A stretch of DNA of 64,000 nt from positions 248,001 to 312,000 of the forward strand of contig NZ_CBDDGH010000001.1 of the NCBI RefSeq assembly GCF_965227725.1, given 5' to 3'. The translations under genes were made by a program, and so were the position numbers. The notes under the pieces are model-generated. The model did not search any database. It was given only the letters and a program-made list of their open reading frames with translations, and was not told where the DNA came from. The stretch comes from Shimia sp965227725 (lineage in GTDB: Bacteria; Pseudomonadota; Alphaproteobacteria; Rhodobacterales; Rhodobacteraceae). Each line of letters starts with the position of its first letter. The stretch's first letter is position 1. Shown here piece after piece: positions 33,159-42,521 of this stretch.

Positions 33159-34190
33159 TTATTTCGCCTTCACAACGGGCAACATGCCTTGTGGTCGCCA
33201 CATCAAAATTGCGGTCATCAGCGCGATATTGGACACAAGCGCGAGCTTGGGCTCCAGAAAGGCCACGTAGTTCTGCATCAACCCTACAAGCAGTGCGCCA
33301 ATGAACGCTCCTTCGACCGAACCAAGTCCACCGATGATCGCCACAATAAACACCAGAACCATCATTTTCTCGCCCATCCCGGCGGTGATGACTTCTTGAT
33401 AAAGTCCCCACATCACGCCCCCGAGCCCCGCCAGCGCGGACCCCGCGATGAACACGCCGACAAACACCACGCGCAGCCGGTAGCCCAGCGCCTCAACCAT
33501 CGGGCCATTCTCCACCCCGGCGCGCACAATCAGGCCAATCTTGGTACGGCGTAGAACCATGCGCATCGCGACAAAGAGCACCAGTCCGACCACAACGGCG
33601 AGCAGGCGATACTTCTCCATCGCCGCGCCAGCAAAGGTGATCGCACCTTTCAGGGTCTCAGGCCGGTTGATGAAAATCTCATCTGGCCCCCAGATCACAT
33701 GGATCAACTGCTCCACCACGATCAACCCGCCAACGGTCACCAAAATCTGCTTCAAATGCGCGCCATAAACCGGCTTCACAATGACCCTCTCAAAGCCCCA
33801 GCCCATGACGCCTGTCACGGCCATCGCTGCAATCACCGCCAGGAACACCGCCGACATATTGAGCAACAGTGATGCCGCGCCCGTCCATTCGCCCAGCGCG
33901 ATCAGCACGGAAACCCCAACAAAGGCCCCGACAGAAACAAAGGCACCATGGCCAAAGTTGATCACATCCATCAGGCCAAAGACGAGCGTCAGCCCCGAGG
34001 CCATCACAAAAATCATCATGCCCATGGCAAGGCCCGAAACCGTTAGCGTCAGCCAGGATGAGGGCACACCAATGGCCACAAAGCCAAAGACCACTAGAAA
34101 CGGGACGAGCAAGATCGGCATCGCCGCGCTCAGCCTTTCCATCAGGCTGATCCGCGCAAAAGTCGGCCTGTGATCAGGAGCAACGGTCAT
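33159..34190 (-). CDS. livH: Branched-chain amino acid-type ABC permease LivH
   Basis: 343 residues, about eight transmembrane segments. Typical LivH stretches are LVFGLMDVINFGHGAFVSVGAF and FVGVFIAGSALAGLGGVMWGLYQ. It starts 1 nt after the livF stop and ends next to livM. It forms the channel with LivM. The N-terminal about 30 residues precede the first membrane segment, slightly longer than usual. Confidence 0.88.
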   Translation of the reverse strand: MTVAPDHRPTFARISLMERLSAAMPILLVPFLVVFGFVAIGVPSSWLTLTVSGLAMGMMIFVMASGLTLVFGLMDVINFGHGAFVSVGAFVGVSVLIALGEWTGAASLLLNMSAVFLAVIAAMAVTGVMGWGFERVIVKPVYGAHLKQILVTVGGLIVVEQLIHVIWGPDEIFINRPETLKGAITFAGAAMEKYRLLAVVVGLVLFVAMRMVLRRTKIGLIVRAGVENGPMVEALGYRLRVVFVGVFIAGSALAGLGGVMWGLYQEVITAGMGEKMMVLVFIVAIIGGLGSVEGAFIGALLVGLMQNYVAFLEPKLALVSNIALMTAILMWRPQGMLPVVKAK

Positions 34191-34191
34191 C

Positions 34192-34914
34192 TCAATACGC
34201 CTCCATGCTGAGGCCCATCAGGCGCTCCTGCAGGTCTTTGTTTTCCGCCAGTTCCGCCATCGCGCCAGTCCAAATGACGCGCCCGTCATCCATCACCGCG
34301 GCCTTGTCACCCAGCGCCTTGGCCACTGAAAAATTCTGCTCGACCAACAAGATAGACGCCCCCTGCGCCTTCAATTCCCGCAAAGCCTGCGCCATGGTCG
34401 AGACAATCGCCGGCGCAAGTCCTTTGGTTGGCTCATCAATGAGGTAGAGCCTGCGATCTTCCGCCATCGCCCGCGCGATGGAGAGCATCTGTTTCTGCCC
34501 GCCGGATAGATTTCCTGCCTCGCTTTGCCAAAATGTCCCCAGCGCGGGGAAAGCTGTCAGCAACCAGTCTTTGCGCTTTGGATCAAGCGGGCCAGAAGTG
34601 CTGCCTAACACCATATTTTCTTCCACGGTCAGGTCGCTGAAAATGCCCATATCCTCAGGCACAAAGCCAATCCCAGCCCGCGCGCGTACAGAGACCGGCA
34701 GGCCGGTGATGTCTTGCCCGTCATAGAGAATTTCGCCAGATTTTGCGGTCCACTGCCCCATGACCGTCTTGAGCGTCGTTGTTTTGCCAACCCCGTTGCG
34801 CCCCAAAAGCATGGTCACCTGCCCGCGTGGCACCTCCAAATCAACGCCCTGCAATATGTGATACTGCGCGATGTCCGTGTGCACAGCCTTGAGCGAAAGG
34901 ATCGGATCAGACAT
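34192..34914 (-). CDS. livF: Branched-chain amino acid-type ABC ATPase LivF
   Basis: 240 residues. Walker A is GRNGVGKTT, the Q-loop is FVPEDMGIFSDLT, the signature is LSGGQKQMLSIARA, and Walker B is LYLIDEPTKGLAP. The length and the TKGLAP motif fit LivF rather than LivG. The ATG at 34914 (MSDPILSLK) overlaps the livG stop by 8 nt and replaces a longer frame whose extra residues lie inside livG. Confidence 0.9.
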   Translation of the reverse strand: MSDPILSLKAVHTDIAQYHILQGVDLEVPRGQVTMLLGRNGVGKTTTLKTVMGQWTAKSGEILYDGQDITGLPVSVRARAGIGFVPEDMGIFSDLTVEENMVLGSTSGPLDPKRKDWLLTAFPALGTFWQSEAGNLSGGQKQMLSIARAMAEDRRLYLIDEPTKGLAPAIVSTMAQALRELKAQGASILLVEQNFSVAKALGDKAAVMDDGRVIWTGAMAELAENKDLQERLMGLSMEAY

Positions 34915-35671
34915 CTTCCAACTCCTTGCCCATATAGGCCTCCTGCACCACGGATGACGCCATGACCTCCGCGGGCGGCCCATCTGCCGCCAGCGCGCCG
35001 TTGTGCAAAACGATGATCCGATCTGCGAGGCTGCGGATCACATCAAGCTTATGCTCCACAAGCAGCACAGTGCGCTCCCGATCCGCTTTGATCTCCGCAA
35101 TCAGATCCAGAATGACCGGCGCCTCATCGACGCTCATGCCTGCAGTTGGCTCATCAAACATATAAACCATCGGATCGAGCCCGATCAGCAAAGCCACCTC
35201 CAGCTTTCGCTGATCCCCATGAGACAATTCCGACACCAGCTGATCCTGCTGCCGGTCCAGACGCACCCGCTCCAAAATGGCCTTCGCCGTAATGGTAAGC
35301 TCCGTATGGCTGTCCGCCATGGAAAACAGACCAAAACCCTTGTGCTGGCGTGATTGGATCACCAGCCGTACATTCTCCAAAACCGACAGGCTCGGAAACA
35401 GATTGGTTAGCTGAAACGCACGTCCAAGCCCACGCCGACAGCGCTCCGCCACTCCAAGGCGGGTGATGTCCTCGCCCATCAGCTTCACAGTGCCTGCACT
35501 CGCCGGAATTTGCCCTGAAATCAGGTTGAAATAGGTGGTCTTCCCCGCGCCATTAGGCCCCACGATGGCGGTCAGCTCCCCTGCATGAAAGCTGCAGGAA
35601 ACAGCGTCAACTGCCACATGGCCACCAAAGCGCACGGTCAGCGCATCTGTTTGCAAAAGTGTCTGGGTCAT
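34907..35671 (-). CDS. livG: Branched-chain amino acid-type ABC ATPase LivG
   Basis: 254 residues. Walker A is GPNGAGKTT, the LivG-typical segment is GLGRAFQLTNLFPSLSVLENV, the signature is LSHGDQRKLEVALLI, and Walker B is VYMFDEPTAGM. The ATG at 35671 (MTQTLLQTD) follows GGAAAGAAAG, a fair ribosome-binding site. It is second in the operon, 68 nt after the binding-protein gene. Confidence 0.9.
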   Translation of the reverse strand: MTQTLLQTDALTVRFGGHVAVDAVSCSFHAGELTAIVGPNGAGKTTYFNLISGQIPASAGTVKLMGEDITRLGVAERCRRGLGRAFQLTNLFPSLSVLENVRLVIQSRQHKGFGLFSMADSHTELTITAKAILERVRLDRQQDQLVSELSHGDQRKLEVALLIGLDPMVYMFDEPTAGMSVDEAPVILDLIAEIKADRERTVLLVEHKLDVIRSLADRIIVLHNGALAADGPPAEVMASSVVQEAYMGKELEDV

Positions 35672-35739
35672 CTTTCTTTCCCCTGCCCACGGGGCGGCCA
35701 AAGGCGGCCCCGTGAAGTGGTTGGGAAATCTTCCGCTGC

Positions 35740-36915
35740 TCAGTTGTTGCGCACCGGAATATTCATTTCATCCATGCCAATTTCACGCACAAGCACTGGC
35801 ACGCCATAATCCTTGCCGTCCTGAATTTCCGTGCGGAAGTGATACATGGCTTGCATTGCCTGATGGTCTTCTGCGCGGAACTGCATGGTGCCTTTGGGGG
35901 TCTCCCATGCCATGCCTTCCATCGCAGCCACCAGCGCCTCTGTGTCCTCCGCGCCACCGGCTTTCTTGATCGCCTCAACAATAGCCAGGCCAGAGGCCAT
36001 ACCACCTGCGGTGAAGAAATCTGGCGGGCTGTCAAAGCGCTCAAAATGGGTCTTCACAAGCCATTCGTTCACAGGATTCTGTGGAATTTCATAGTAGTAG
36101 TAGGTCGCGCCTTCCATGCCCGGCAGCTCCTTGTAAGCTTTCAGAGCTGCAAGGATGTTGCCCCCGGTCGCAATCTCAATGCCAAAGCGCTCGGGCTCCA
36201 TAGCGTTGATTTTGCCCATCGGGTTGCCGCCACCGGCCCAGATGATGAAGAGCTTTTTGTCGCCTTCGACATCACCCATCTTGGTGAAAATCCGCTCCGC
36301 CGCGGCGGTGAAATCCGTTGTGTCAGTCGGCACATATTCTTCGTGTGCAACCTTCGCGCCGGTGGCCTCCAGCGCTTCTTTGAAAGCCGCCACACCATCG
36401 CGTCCAAAGGCGTAGTCTTGCGCCAGCGTCGCGATGGTCACCCCATCGCCGCCCAACGCAACCGCATTGGCAATCGCATCCTGCGACGAGTTGCGCCCAG
36501 TGCGGAAGATATAAGGATTCCAGTTGGCCCCGGTGATCGAGTCGGCAACCGCAGGCTCAACAATCAGCACCCGCTCATATTCCTCAGCCACCGGCAACAT
36601 CGCAAGCGCGACGCCAGAGCTCACAGGCCCCACCGCGATATGCGCGTCATCATCGCCATAAGCTTCTTCGAGCTGTGCCCGACCAATATCCGGCTTCAGC
36701 TGCGTGTCCTTTTCGATCACGACGATCTTCTCGCCGTTGATCTCCATTGTGCCGTCGGTCGCATATTCCAGCCCCAACATCAGCCCATTGTGCGATTGAG
36801 CCGCATAGGCCTCAAACGGACCGGTTTTGCCATAGACATGAGCAACCCGAATTTCTGCAGAGGCCACAGATGTCATCAACGCTCCGGCCACCGTCAACGC
36901 AAAAAAGCGCAACAT
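35740..36915 (-). CDS. Liv-type ABC substrate-binding protein
   Basis: 391 residues, with a signal peptide (MLRFFALTVAGALMTSVASAE) and a Leu/Ile/Val-binding (peripla_BP_6) fold (EIRVAHVYGKTGPFEAYAAQ; VIVEPAVADSITGANWNPYIFRTG). The ligand-binding residues cannot be assigned to an amino acid. The operon's CoA ligase and hydratases suggest an organic acid. The ATG at 36915 has an AGGAGTTCCT-type site. It is the first gene of the operon, 37 nt after the palindrome at 36953-36972. Confidence 0.87.
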   Translation of the reverse strand: MLRFFALTVAGALMTSVASAEIRVAHVYGKTGPFEAYAAQSHNGLMLGLEYATDGTMEINGEKIVVIEKDTQLKPDIGRAQLEEAYGDDDAHIAVGPVSSGVALAMLPVAEEYERVLIVEPAVADSITGANWNPYIFRTGRNSSQDAIANAVALGGDGVTIATLAQDYAFGRDGVAAFKEALEATGAKVAHEEYVPTDTTDFTAAAERIFTKMGDVEGDKKLFIIWAGGGNPMGKINAMEPERFGIEIATGGNILAALKAYKELPGMEGATYYYYEIPQNPVNEWLVKTHFERFDSPPDFFTAGGMASGLAIVEAIKKAGGAEDTEALVAAMEGMAWETPKGTMQFRAEDHQAMQAMYHFRTEIQDGKDYGVPVLVREIGMDEMNIPVRNN

Positions 36916-36952
36916 AGGAACTCCTCCCAATTTCTCCTCTGTCAAATATGAA

Positions 36953-36972
36953 ACATGAATCATGATTCATGT
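36953..36972. promoter_or_regulatory. Perfect 20-bp palindrome, likely TetR operator
   Basis: ACATGAATCATGATTCATGT, self-complementary over its whole length, 37 nt upstream of the first gene of the catabolic operon. Its size and symmetry suit a TetR dimer or pair of dimers, and the operon encodes a TetR regulator. Confidence 0.7.
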
Positions 36973-37030
36973 CAACATTCCCCACGAGTGGTGTCGGTTA
37001 CATGCTCAATCGAACAGACCTCGCAACGAA

Positions 37031-37058
37031 AAAGGGCTCCCTGACAAAGGAAGCCCCC
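37031..37058 (-). terminator. Rho-independent terminator of the polyamine-type ABC operon
   Basis: On the minus strand GGGCTTCC-TTTGTCA-GGGAGCCC forms an 8-bp stem with one G-U pair, followed by TTTTTCG. It lies about 60 nt after the permease stop at 37120. Confidence 0.8.
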
Positions 37059-37119
37059 AAAAAGCCCGCACCAATCTAACCAGTGTGGAACGGAATTATC
37101 TTTGGTTAGCGCGAATACA

Positions 37120-37977
37120 TCAACGATCGTCTCGCTTCTGGAAAGCCAAAGACAAAAGGCCCAAGATTGCCGACGCAACAATAAGCAACAACGAGACCGC
37201 GTTGAGAACCGGCGTAGAGCCCTGTTTGAGCTTGTCAAACATAGTGATCGTCAGCGGACTGTCAGAGCCAACCAAGATCAGCGTCGTATTGAAGTTTTCA
37301 AAGCTCATCAGCACGGAAACCACAGCACTGGCAACAATAGCTGGTAACAAAAACGGCAACGTTATCTGCCGAATGGCTCCCCATTTGCTCGCCCCAAGAT
37401 TCAGCGCGGCCTCCTCCAAGCTGGGGTCAAACTTCTGCAGGCGAGCAGAAATCACCAAAGTGGCAAAGGTGGTAATGAAGGAAAACTGCCCCAAAATCAC
37501 CAGAGGCAAACCGGGACGCAGCCCATCAAACCAAAGCCCTGTGGCATCCTCTAGCGTGTTGGCGATTGAGCTTGAAAACACAAGGATCGAGATACCCAAG
37601 ATCACTCCGGGAATAATCAGCGGCAGAAGCATCAGCATGTAAAGCAGCGCTTTGCCGCGGAACTCATGGCGCACAAAGAGGAATGCATTGCAAGTGCCTA
37701 CCATGACCGCAAGGGCAGAGACCCAAGCGGCCACAAAGGCGGAGATGCCAATGGAGCGCAGGATGGCGCGCTCATGGAAGACGCCGACAAAAGGCGCTTC
37801 GGTGCCAAAGAACCACGCCAGAGTGAAGCCTTCCCATGGCAGCGACGGGAAGACGCTGTTGTTGAAGGCAAAGGCACAGACCACTGCCAGCGGCAGGGCG
37901 AGGTAGACAAAGAACAGCGCCACATAGGCCCGGTAGGCCCAGAGGGTGAAGCGGGATTGGGAAATTGTTGGAATCAT
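37120..37977 (-). CDS. Polyamine-type ABC permease (PotC-like)
   Basis: 285 residues, six transmembrane segments. The EAA loop LEEAALNLGASKWGAIRQITLPFLLPAI is the site that docks the ATPase. Order and length match PotC/PotI of spermidine/putrescine importers. It overlaps the PotB-like gene by 4 nt and is the last gene of the operon before a terminator. Confidence 0.88.
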   Translation of the reverse strand: MIPTISQSRFTLWAYRAYVALFFVYLALPLAVVCAFAFNNSVFPSLPWEGFTLAWFFGTEAPFVGVFHERAILRSIGISAFVAAWVSALAVMVGTCNAFLFVRHEFRGKALLYMLMLLPLIIPGVILGISILVFSSSIANTLEDATGLWFDGLRPGLPLVILGQFSFITTFATLVISARLQKFDPSLEEAALNLGASKWGAIRQITLPFLLPAIVASAVVSVLMSFENFNTTLILVGSDSPLTITMFDKLKQGSTPVLNAVSLLLIVASAILGLLSLAFQKRDDR

Positions 37978-38840
37978 GACCGCCCCATCGTTTCAGAAAG
38001 CGACTGGCCCGAAAGTTTCAAGCCAACAAACACCACCAACGAGGAGAGCGCGAGCAGCAGGAAGCCAAAGGCCGCACCCAGTTCCCAGTTAAAGCGGGTG
38101 ATGAACTGCGTGTAGATCATGCCGGTGAACCACAGGCTGTCTTTGCCGCCCAATAGGATCGGCGTTAAGTAGTTGCCCAGTGACAGCATGAAAACAACGA
38201 TGCAGCCCGAAACAATTCCGGGCATGGCGTGGGGAATGACAATCTCGCGCATGATGGCGCTGCTGTTTGCACCAAGGTCATAGCCGGCTTCGATCAGGCT
38301 GTCGTCAAGACTGTCCAGCGTGGTCACCAGCGGCACCACCATAAAGAGGATGGAGGTGTAAACCAGACCCACCATGATGGCAGCGTCGTTATAGAGCATC
38401 TCAACCCCGCCGCTCGCCAAACCAAGCGATTGCAACAGGTTGGAGAACACACCGGTTTCGCGCAGCAAGATCATCCAGCCAAAGGTCCGCACCAACTCCG
38501 ACACCCAGAACGGGATCATGCACATCAAAAACAGTGTGGTTTTGGTGCGCCCTTTGGTGAGTTTTGCAATGTAATAGGCAATCGGGAAGCCCAAGATAAG
38601 TGTGAGCGCAGTGGCGAGGATCGACATGATCGCCGTGCGCGCAAATGTGCGCCAGTAAAGCGGCTCGCCAAAGAAGGCGGCATAGTTGCCAAGCCCATAT
38701 TCATATTCGCGCGGGCCGACTTTTTCGCTGATCGACACAATGAACAGCCCGATATGGGGCAAGATGATCAACAGCACCAACCACAACAAGATCGGGGCCA
38801 GCAAAAGGTAGAACCCGAGCCGGGAGGCGTCAGAACTCAT
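37974..38840 (-). CDS. Polyamine-type ABC permease (PotB-like)
   Basis: 288 residues, six transmembrane segments, with the EAA-like loop LIEAGYDLGANSSAIMREIVIPHAMPGI. Segment EYEYGLGNYAAFFGEPLYW is the first periplasmic loop typical of PotB/PotH. It starts 3 nt after the ATPase gene and forms the translocation channel with the following PotC-like protein. Confidence 0.88.
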   Translation of the reverse strand: MSSDASRLGFYLLLAPILLWLVLLIILPHIGLFIVSISEKVGPREYEYGLGNYAAFFGEPLYWRTFARTAIMSILATALTLILGFPIAYYIAKLTKGRTKTTLFLMCMIPFWVSELVRTFGWMILLRETGVFSNLLQSLGLASGGVEMLYNDAAIMVGLVYTSILFMVVPLVTTLDSLDDSLIEAGYDLGANSSAIMREIVIPHAMPGIVSGCIVVFMLSLGNYLTPILLGGKDSLWFTGMIYTQFITRFNWELGAAFGFLLLALSSLVVFVGLKLSGQSLSETMGRS

Positions 38841-38843
38841 GAC

Positions 38844-39950
38844 TTAGGCCTCCCCAGCGGCGTAACAGCGCGCCTGTTCTGCGCGCCAGCTTGTCATGAG
38901 CCGGTCGCCCTTTTTCAAGTTCGCCAGCGCGCCGGTTTGTGGCAAGGCGGCGCTGATGAGGCCTCCTGCAGCGTCGCGCAGGGTGACAGTGCTGTTGGCA
39001 CCATTAAACAGCACGGTTTCTACCACGGCTTCGGCGGCATTACTGCTAGCGGCCTGATCGGAGCCAAGCGGCAAAAGATCAATCGCTTCAGGCCGCAAGA
39101 AGATTTGCGCCTGCTGACCAACGGCCAAACCGGCATTTGGAGCAGTAACCTGCACCTCACTGCCCGCCTCGGTGACAAGCGAAAGCATCGCACCATTGGT
39201 GGCAGTTACTTTGGCGGCAAGCTTATTTGCCTCACCAACGAAACCGGCGACAAAAGCAGTTTGCGGCGCGTGGTAGACCTCATGAGGCGCACCCACCTGC
39301 TCGAAGCGGCCATGATTCATTACCGCGATATTGTCGCTCATCACCAGCGCCTCGGATTGGTCGTGGGTGATATAAACAAAGGTGGTGTCAAAAGCGGCCT
39401 GAAGCGCCTTAAGCTCCACTTTCATATGTTCGCGCAGCTTAAGATCAAGCGCGCCAAGGGGCTCATCCAGCAACAAAACATCCGGCTCCAGCACCATACA
39501 GCGGGCAATGGCCACGCGCTGTTTTTGGCCGCCAGACAGCTGGTCGACACGGCGTTTAGCGACACCGGGAAGGCCGACACGCTCCAACGCTTCATCCACC
39601 CTCTTCCCGATCTCTTTTTTACCAACACCGCGCTGGCGCAGACCAAAGCCCACATTGTCGCCAATGCTCATGGTTGGGAAGAGCGCAAGGTGTTGAAACA
39701 CCATCGACACCGGGCGTTTGTTGGGCGGCACGCCAATCATGGAGGTGCCTTTGATCCGCAAATCCCCGCTGGTGGGCGACTGAAAGCCAGCGATCATGCG
39801 CAGCAGCGTGGTCTTGCCACAGCCAGAGGGGCCGAGGATGGAAAAGAACGATCCTTTGGGCACATCAAAACTGATGCCATCAACGGCGCGGAAATCGGTG
39901 AAATCTTTCACCAAATTGCTGCAGGAAAGATCGGGGGTGCTGTTGCTCAC
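38844..39950 (-). CDS. Polyamine-type ABC ATPase (PotA-like)
   Basis: 368 residues. Walker A is GPSGCGKTT, the Q-loop is VFQHLALFPTMS, the signature is LSGGQKQRVAIARC, and Walker B is VLLLDEPLGALD. A C-terminal TOBE regulatory domain spans about 250-360 (AQIFLRPEAIDLLPLG). A GTG start is used. The gene lies 65 nt after the binding-protein gene, with a stem-loop between. Confidence 0.9.
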   Translation of the reverse strand: MSNSTPDLSCSNLVKDFTDFRAVDGISFDVPKGSFFSILGPSGCGKTTLLRMIAGFQSPTSGDLRIKGTSMIGVPPNKRPVSMVFQHLALFPTMSIGDNVGFGLRQRGVGKKEIGKRVDEALERVGLPGVAKRRVDQLSGGQKQRVAIARCMVLEPDVLLLDEPLGALDLKLREHMKVELKALQAAFDTTFVYITHDQSEALVMSDNIAVMNHGRFEQVGAPHEVYHAPQTAFVAGFVGEANKLAAKVTATNGAMLSLVTEAGSEVQVTAPNAGLAVGQQAQIFLRPEAIDLLPLGSDQAASSNAAEAVVETVLFNGANSTVTLRDAAGGLISAALPQTGALANLKKGDRLMTSWRAEQARCYAAGEA

Positions 39951-39974
39951 TTGAGGGCCTCAAAATTGGTGAAA

Positions 39975-39995
39975 GGGCGCCCACAAGGGGCACCC
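39975..39995 (-). terminator. Stem-loop between binding-protein and ATPase genes
   Basis: GGGTGCCC-CTTGT-GGGCGCCC on the minus strand, an 8-bp stem with one G-U pair, followed by TTTCACC. It may be a partial terminator or an mRNA-stabilising structure that keeps binding-protein levels above those of the membrane subunits. Confidence 0.6.
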
Positions 39996-40015
39996 TTCGC
40001 TTGGATTTAGTCTAT

Positions 40016-41095
40016 TTATTTTGCTGCGTTCACGCGATCCAGAGTCGCGCCTTCCAGCGCTTCCAGACCGGCTGGCACAGGTGGGTACCATTTGATGTTG
40101 TCGATGGCGGCCTGATCAAAGCTGCCCTGATAGCGCGCTTTCAGATCGGCGTTCACACCCGCGTCGCCATCCACAGCCGCGGTAAAGTTGCCCGCGGTGT
40201 TGGTGATCATTGCGGCGATGTCAGGACGCATCACAAAGTTGATCCAATCGTATGCTGCGTCATCCGCACGGCCACGCGCGGGCAGCACAAAGGTGTCGAT
40301 CCAGCCAAGCGCACCAGCTTCTGGCGCAACAAAGGTGATGTCCGCGTCATCCGCGTTCAACTGCCATCCGCCGGTGTCCCAAGCCATGGAAGCGATCACT
40401 TCGCCAGAGCGCAGCAACTGTTTGATCTCATCGCCGCCACCCCAGTAAGTTTTGACGTTTGGCTTACAGTCGATCAGCTTGGCTTCAACTTTGTCCAAGA
40501 TTTCCTGATAGGCGTCTGCATCATCGTACGCCGCAAATGGGTCAAGCCCCATGGAGTAGGCAAACCCGATGAGGGTCGGGCGCTTCAGGCGGTAGGAAAC
40601 TTTGCCAGACACTGAAGCTTCGCACAGATCGGTATAGTCGGTCACTTCACCCGCTTTGGCGGTATTGACCACAAGGCCGCTGGTGCCCCAGACGTGTGGC
40701 AGGCCATAGACTTCACCGTCAAAAGTGGTGTTGTCTGCGGTCGCCGACAGCATCGATGGGATAAACAGCTCAGACTGAATGCGCGACATATCGATAGGCT
40801 TATAGATGCCGAACTCTTCCTGCGCGCTGGTGATGCGGTCCTGGCTTGGTTGGGCCAGATCAAAGCCGCCGCCGTTGGTGGCGCGCAGTTTTGCGATCAT
40901 TTCTTCGTTGTTGGAGGTGGTTACCTCGACGGTGTGGCCAGTCTCGGCTTCAAATTTTGCGATCACCTCTTCCGGTGCGTAACCGCCCCAGGTCAGCAGG
41001 CGCAGCGTGTCAGCGCCGGCTGACATTGGCATTGTATAGATGGCGGTCGCGGTAAGGGCGACGGCTCCAAATTTTCCAAAGTTATCAAACATCAT
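40016..41095 (-). CDS. Polyamine-type periplasmic binding protein (PotD/PotF-like)
   Basis: 359 residues, with a signal peptide (to about SAGA, residue 28) and the extracellular solute-binding family 1 fold (TLRLLTWGGYAPEEVIAKFEAETG). Acidic and aromatic residues typical of amine binding are scattered (VKTYWGGGDEIKQLL; SMAWDTGGWQLN), so a polyamine or similar amine is likely, but not proven. Two ATG codons are adjacent (41095, 41092). It is the first gene of the four-gene operon and divergent from a LysR gene. Confidence 0.85.
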   Translation of the reverse strand: MMFDNFGKFGAVALTATAIYTMPMSAGADTLRLLTWGGYAPEEVIAKFEAETGHTVEVTTSNNEEMIAKLRATNGGGFDLAQPSQDRITSAQEEFGIYKPIDMSRIQSELFIPSMLSATADNTTFDGEVYGLPHVWGTSGLVVNTAKAGEVTDYTDLCEASVSGKVSYRLKRPTLIGFAYSMGLDPFAAYDDADAYQEILDKVEAKLIDCKPNVKTYWGGGDEIKQLLRSGEVIASMAWDTGGWQLNADDADITFVAPEAGALGWIDTFVLPARGRADDAAYDWINFVMRPDIAAMITNTAGNFTAAVDGDAGVNADLKARYQGSFDQAAIDNIKWYPPVPAGLEALEGATLDRVNAAK

Positions 41096-41375
41096 GTCAT
41101 TTCCCTGTGTTGCTAGCGAGGTACTAACGTGTTGCGGTCTTTCACCGACCCTCTCTTAGCGCATTAGCATTGTGTCATGCCGACCCAAACCAACAGCCCG
41201 TGTGAACGCGTTGCACTCCCTTCATACGCCTCAGGTGTGAATCACGCCGACACCTGACTGGACGGGCAAAACGTGCCGCAGCTAAATCTATAATTCAACA
41301 TTATTATTTCTGTTACATATAGCATGAAGTTATAGTAGTAATTCCGCGTCAAAGCCAGAAGAGAAAGCCAACCTC

Positions 41376-42284
41376 ATGAGCGCCATCGAGCCACTGCGCA
41401 TTCGACAACTGCAGGCCCTGGGCTTACTGGGTGAGAGTGGCACCATCAGTCTCACAGCCAAGGCCATGAACATCTCTCAACCTGCCGCCAGCAGATTACT
41501 CTCAGATCTCTCTAAAGAGCTGGGCTATCCACTGTTCAAGCGATCCGGACGCAGGATGGTGCTCACGCGGGAGGCACAATATCTACTGCCGGAAATAGAG
41601 CGCATTTTCAGCTCAATGGAGCAAATCCGCAGTCTGGGCCACAACGTTCAGGGCGGCACCAGCGGCCATCTCAAAGTGGCTTGTCTACCGGGGTTTTCCA
41701 CGAGCCATCTACCATCGGTGATTGCAGACTTCCTCAGAGCCCGACCAGATGTCACCGTGACAATCGAACCAGACAGACCAGAGCGCATCTTGGATTGGGT
41801 GATTGGCGAGCAGTACGACTGCGGAATCACCGATACTTTTCGCACTCACCATGCACTTAACAGCAAGACCATTCCAATTCGCTGCGTTTGTGTTTTTCCG
41901 GAAGGCCACCGACTTGAACAACTAGACGTGGTGACCCCCAGCGACCTTGCCGGGGAACGTATCGCCCATGACCGCATAGGTAGCGAGTTCTATTTACGTC
42001 TACGCGAAACCCTAGAGCGCGAAGACGTGCCCATGGACAGTTTTATTGAGACCCGACAGTTCACCTGCGCCTGCGAGCTCGCAGCGAAAGGCGTTTGTGT
42101 CTCCGTATTGAGTGAGCTTGATGCGCGAGAATACGTCGGCCGTGGTGTCTCTTATCGGCCCTACTCCGCCAATCTCACGCATCAACTTTCGCTGATCTGG
42201 CCAAATCACAAAGCCACATCCGTGCTTACGCTGGAATTCTTGTCCAACTTTGAGAAGAGTCTGCAACCCTTCTCGGTGCGCTAG
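41376..42284 (+). CDS. LysR-family transcriptional regulator
   Basis: 302 residues. The N-terminal winged helix is LLGESGTISLTAKAMNISQPAASRLLSDLSKELGYPLFKRSGRRM (about 16-60), and a substrate-binding domain follows (about 90-300). It is divergent from the polyamine-type ABC operon with a 280-nt intergenic region, so it probably controls that operon. That region has the separated repeats CTATAATTCA (41287) and TGAAGTTATAG (41326), a possible LysR-type binding pair. The recognition helix is normal. Confidence 0.88.
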   Translation: MSAIEPLRIRQLQALGLLGESGTISLTAKAMNISQPAASRLLSDLSKELGYPLFKRSGRRMVLTREAQYLLPEIERIFSSMEQIRSLGHNVQGGTSGHLKVACLPGFSTSHLPSVIADFLRARPDVTVTIEPDRPERILDWVIGEQYDCGITDTFRTHHALNSKTIPIRCVCVFPEGHRLEQLDVVTPSDLAGERIAHDRIGSEFYLRLRETLEREDVPMDSFIETRQFTCACELAAKGVCVSVLSELDAREYVGRGVSYRPYSANLTHQLSLIWPNHKATSVLTLEFLSNFEKSLQPFSVR

Positions 42285-42521
42285 AGAATAGGGTCGATCA
42301 GCGCCTGCCACGCTCGCATCCAACTCGCGGCAATGGCGACCATATACCCCCCGCATGAGGCCTCTACCTACGAAACAAACCCGACATGTCCGTAAGGGTT
42401 GCGCGCGACAATCATGCATTTTCTTCGAATCTTACCTTGTCTGAGTGGGAGCTTCAGACAAATTTAAATCCCACGCTGTTATCAACCAATAAGTGTGATT
42501 GTTAGAGAATAGGCTCCTCTT

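Noticed and set aside
38229..40010. 593-residue plus-strand frame
   Set aside because: It is opposite the polyamine-type permease and ATPase genes, which have all family motifs; the frame has no recognisable domain.
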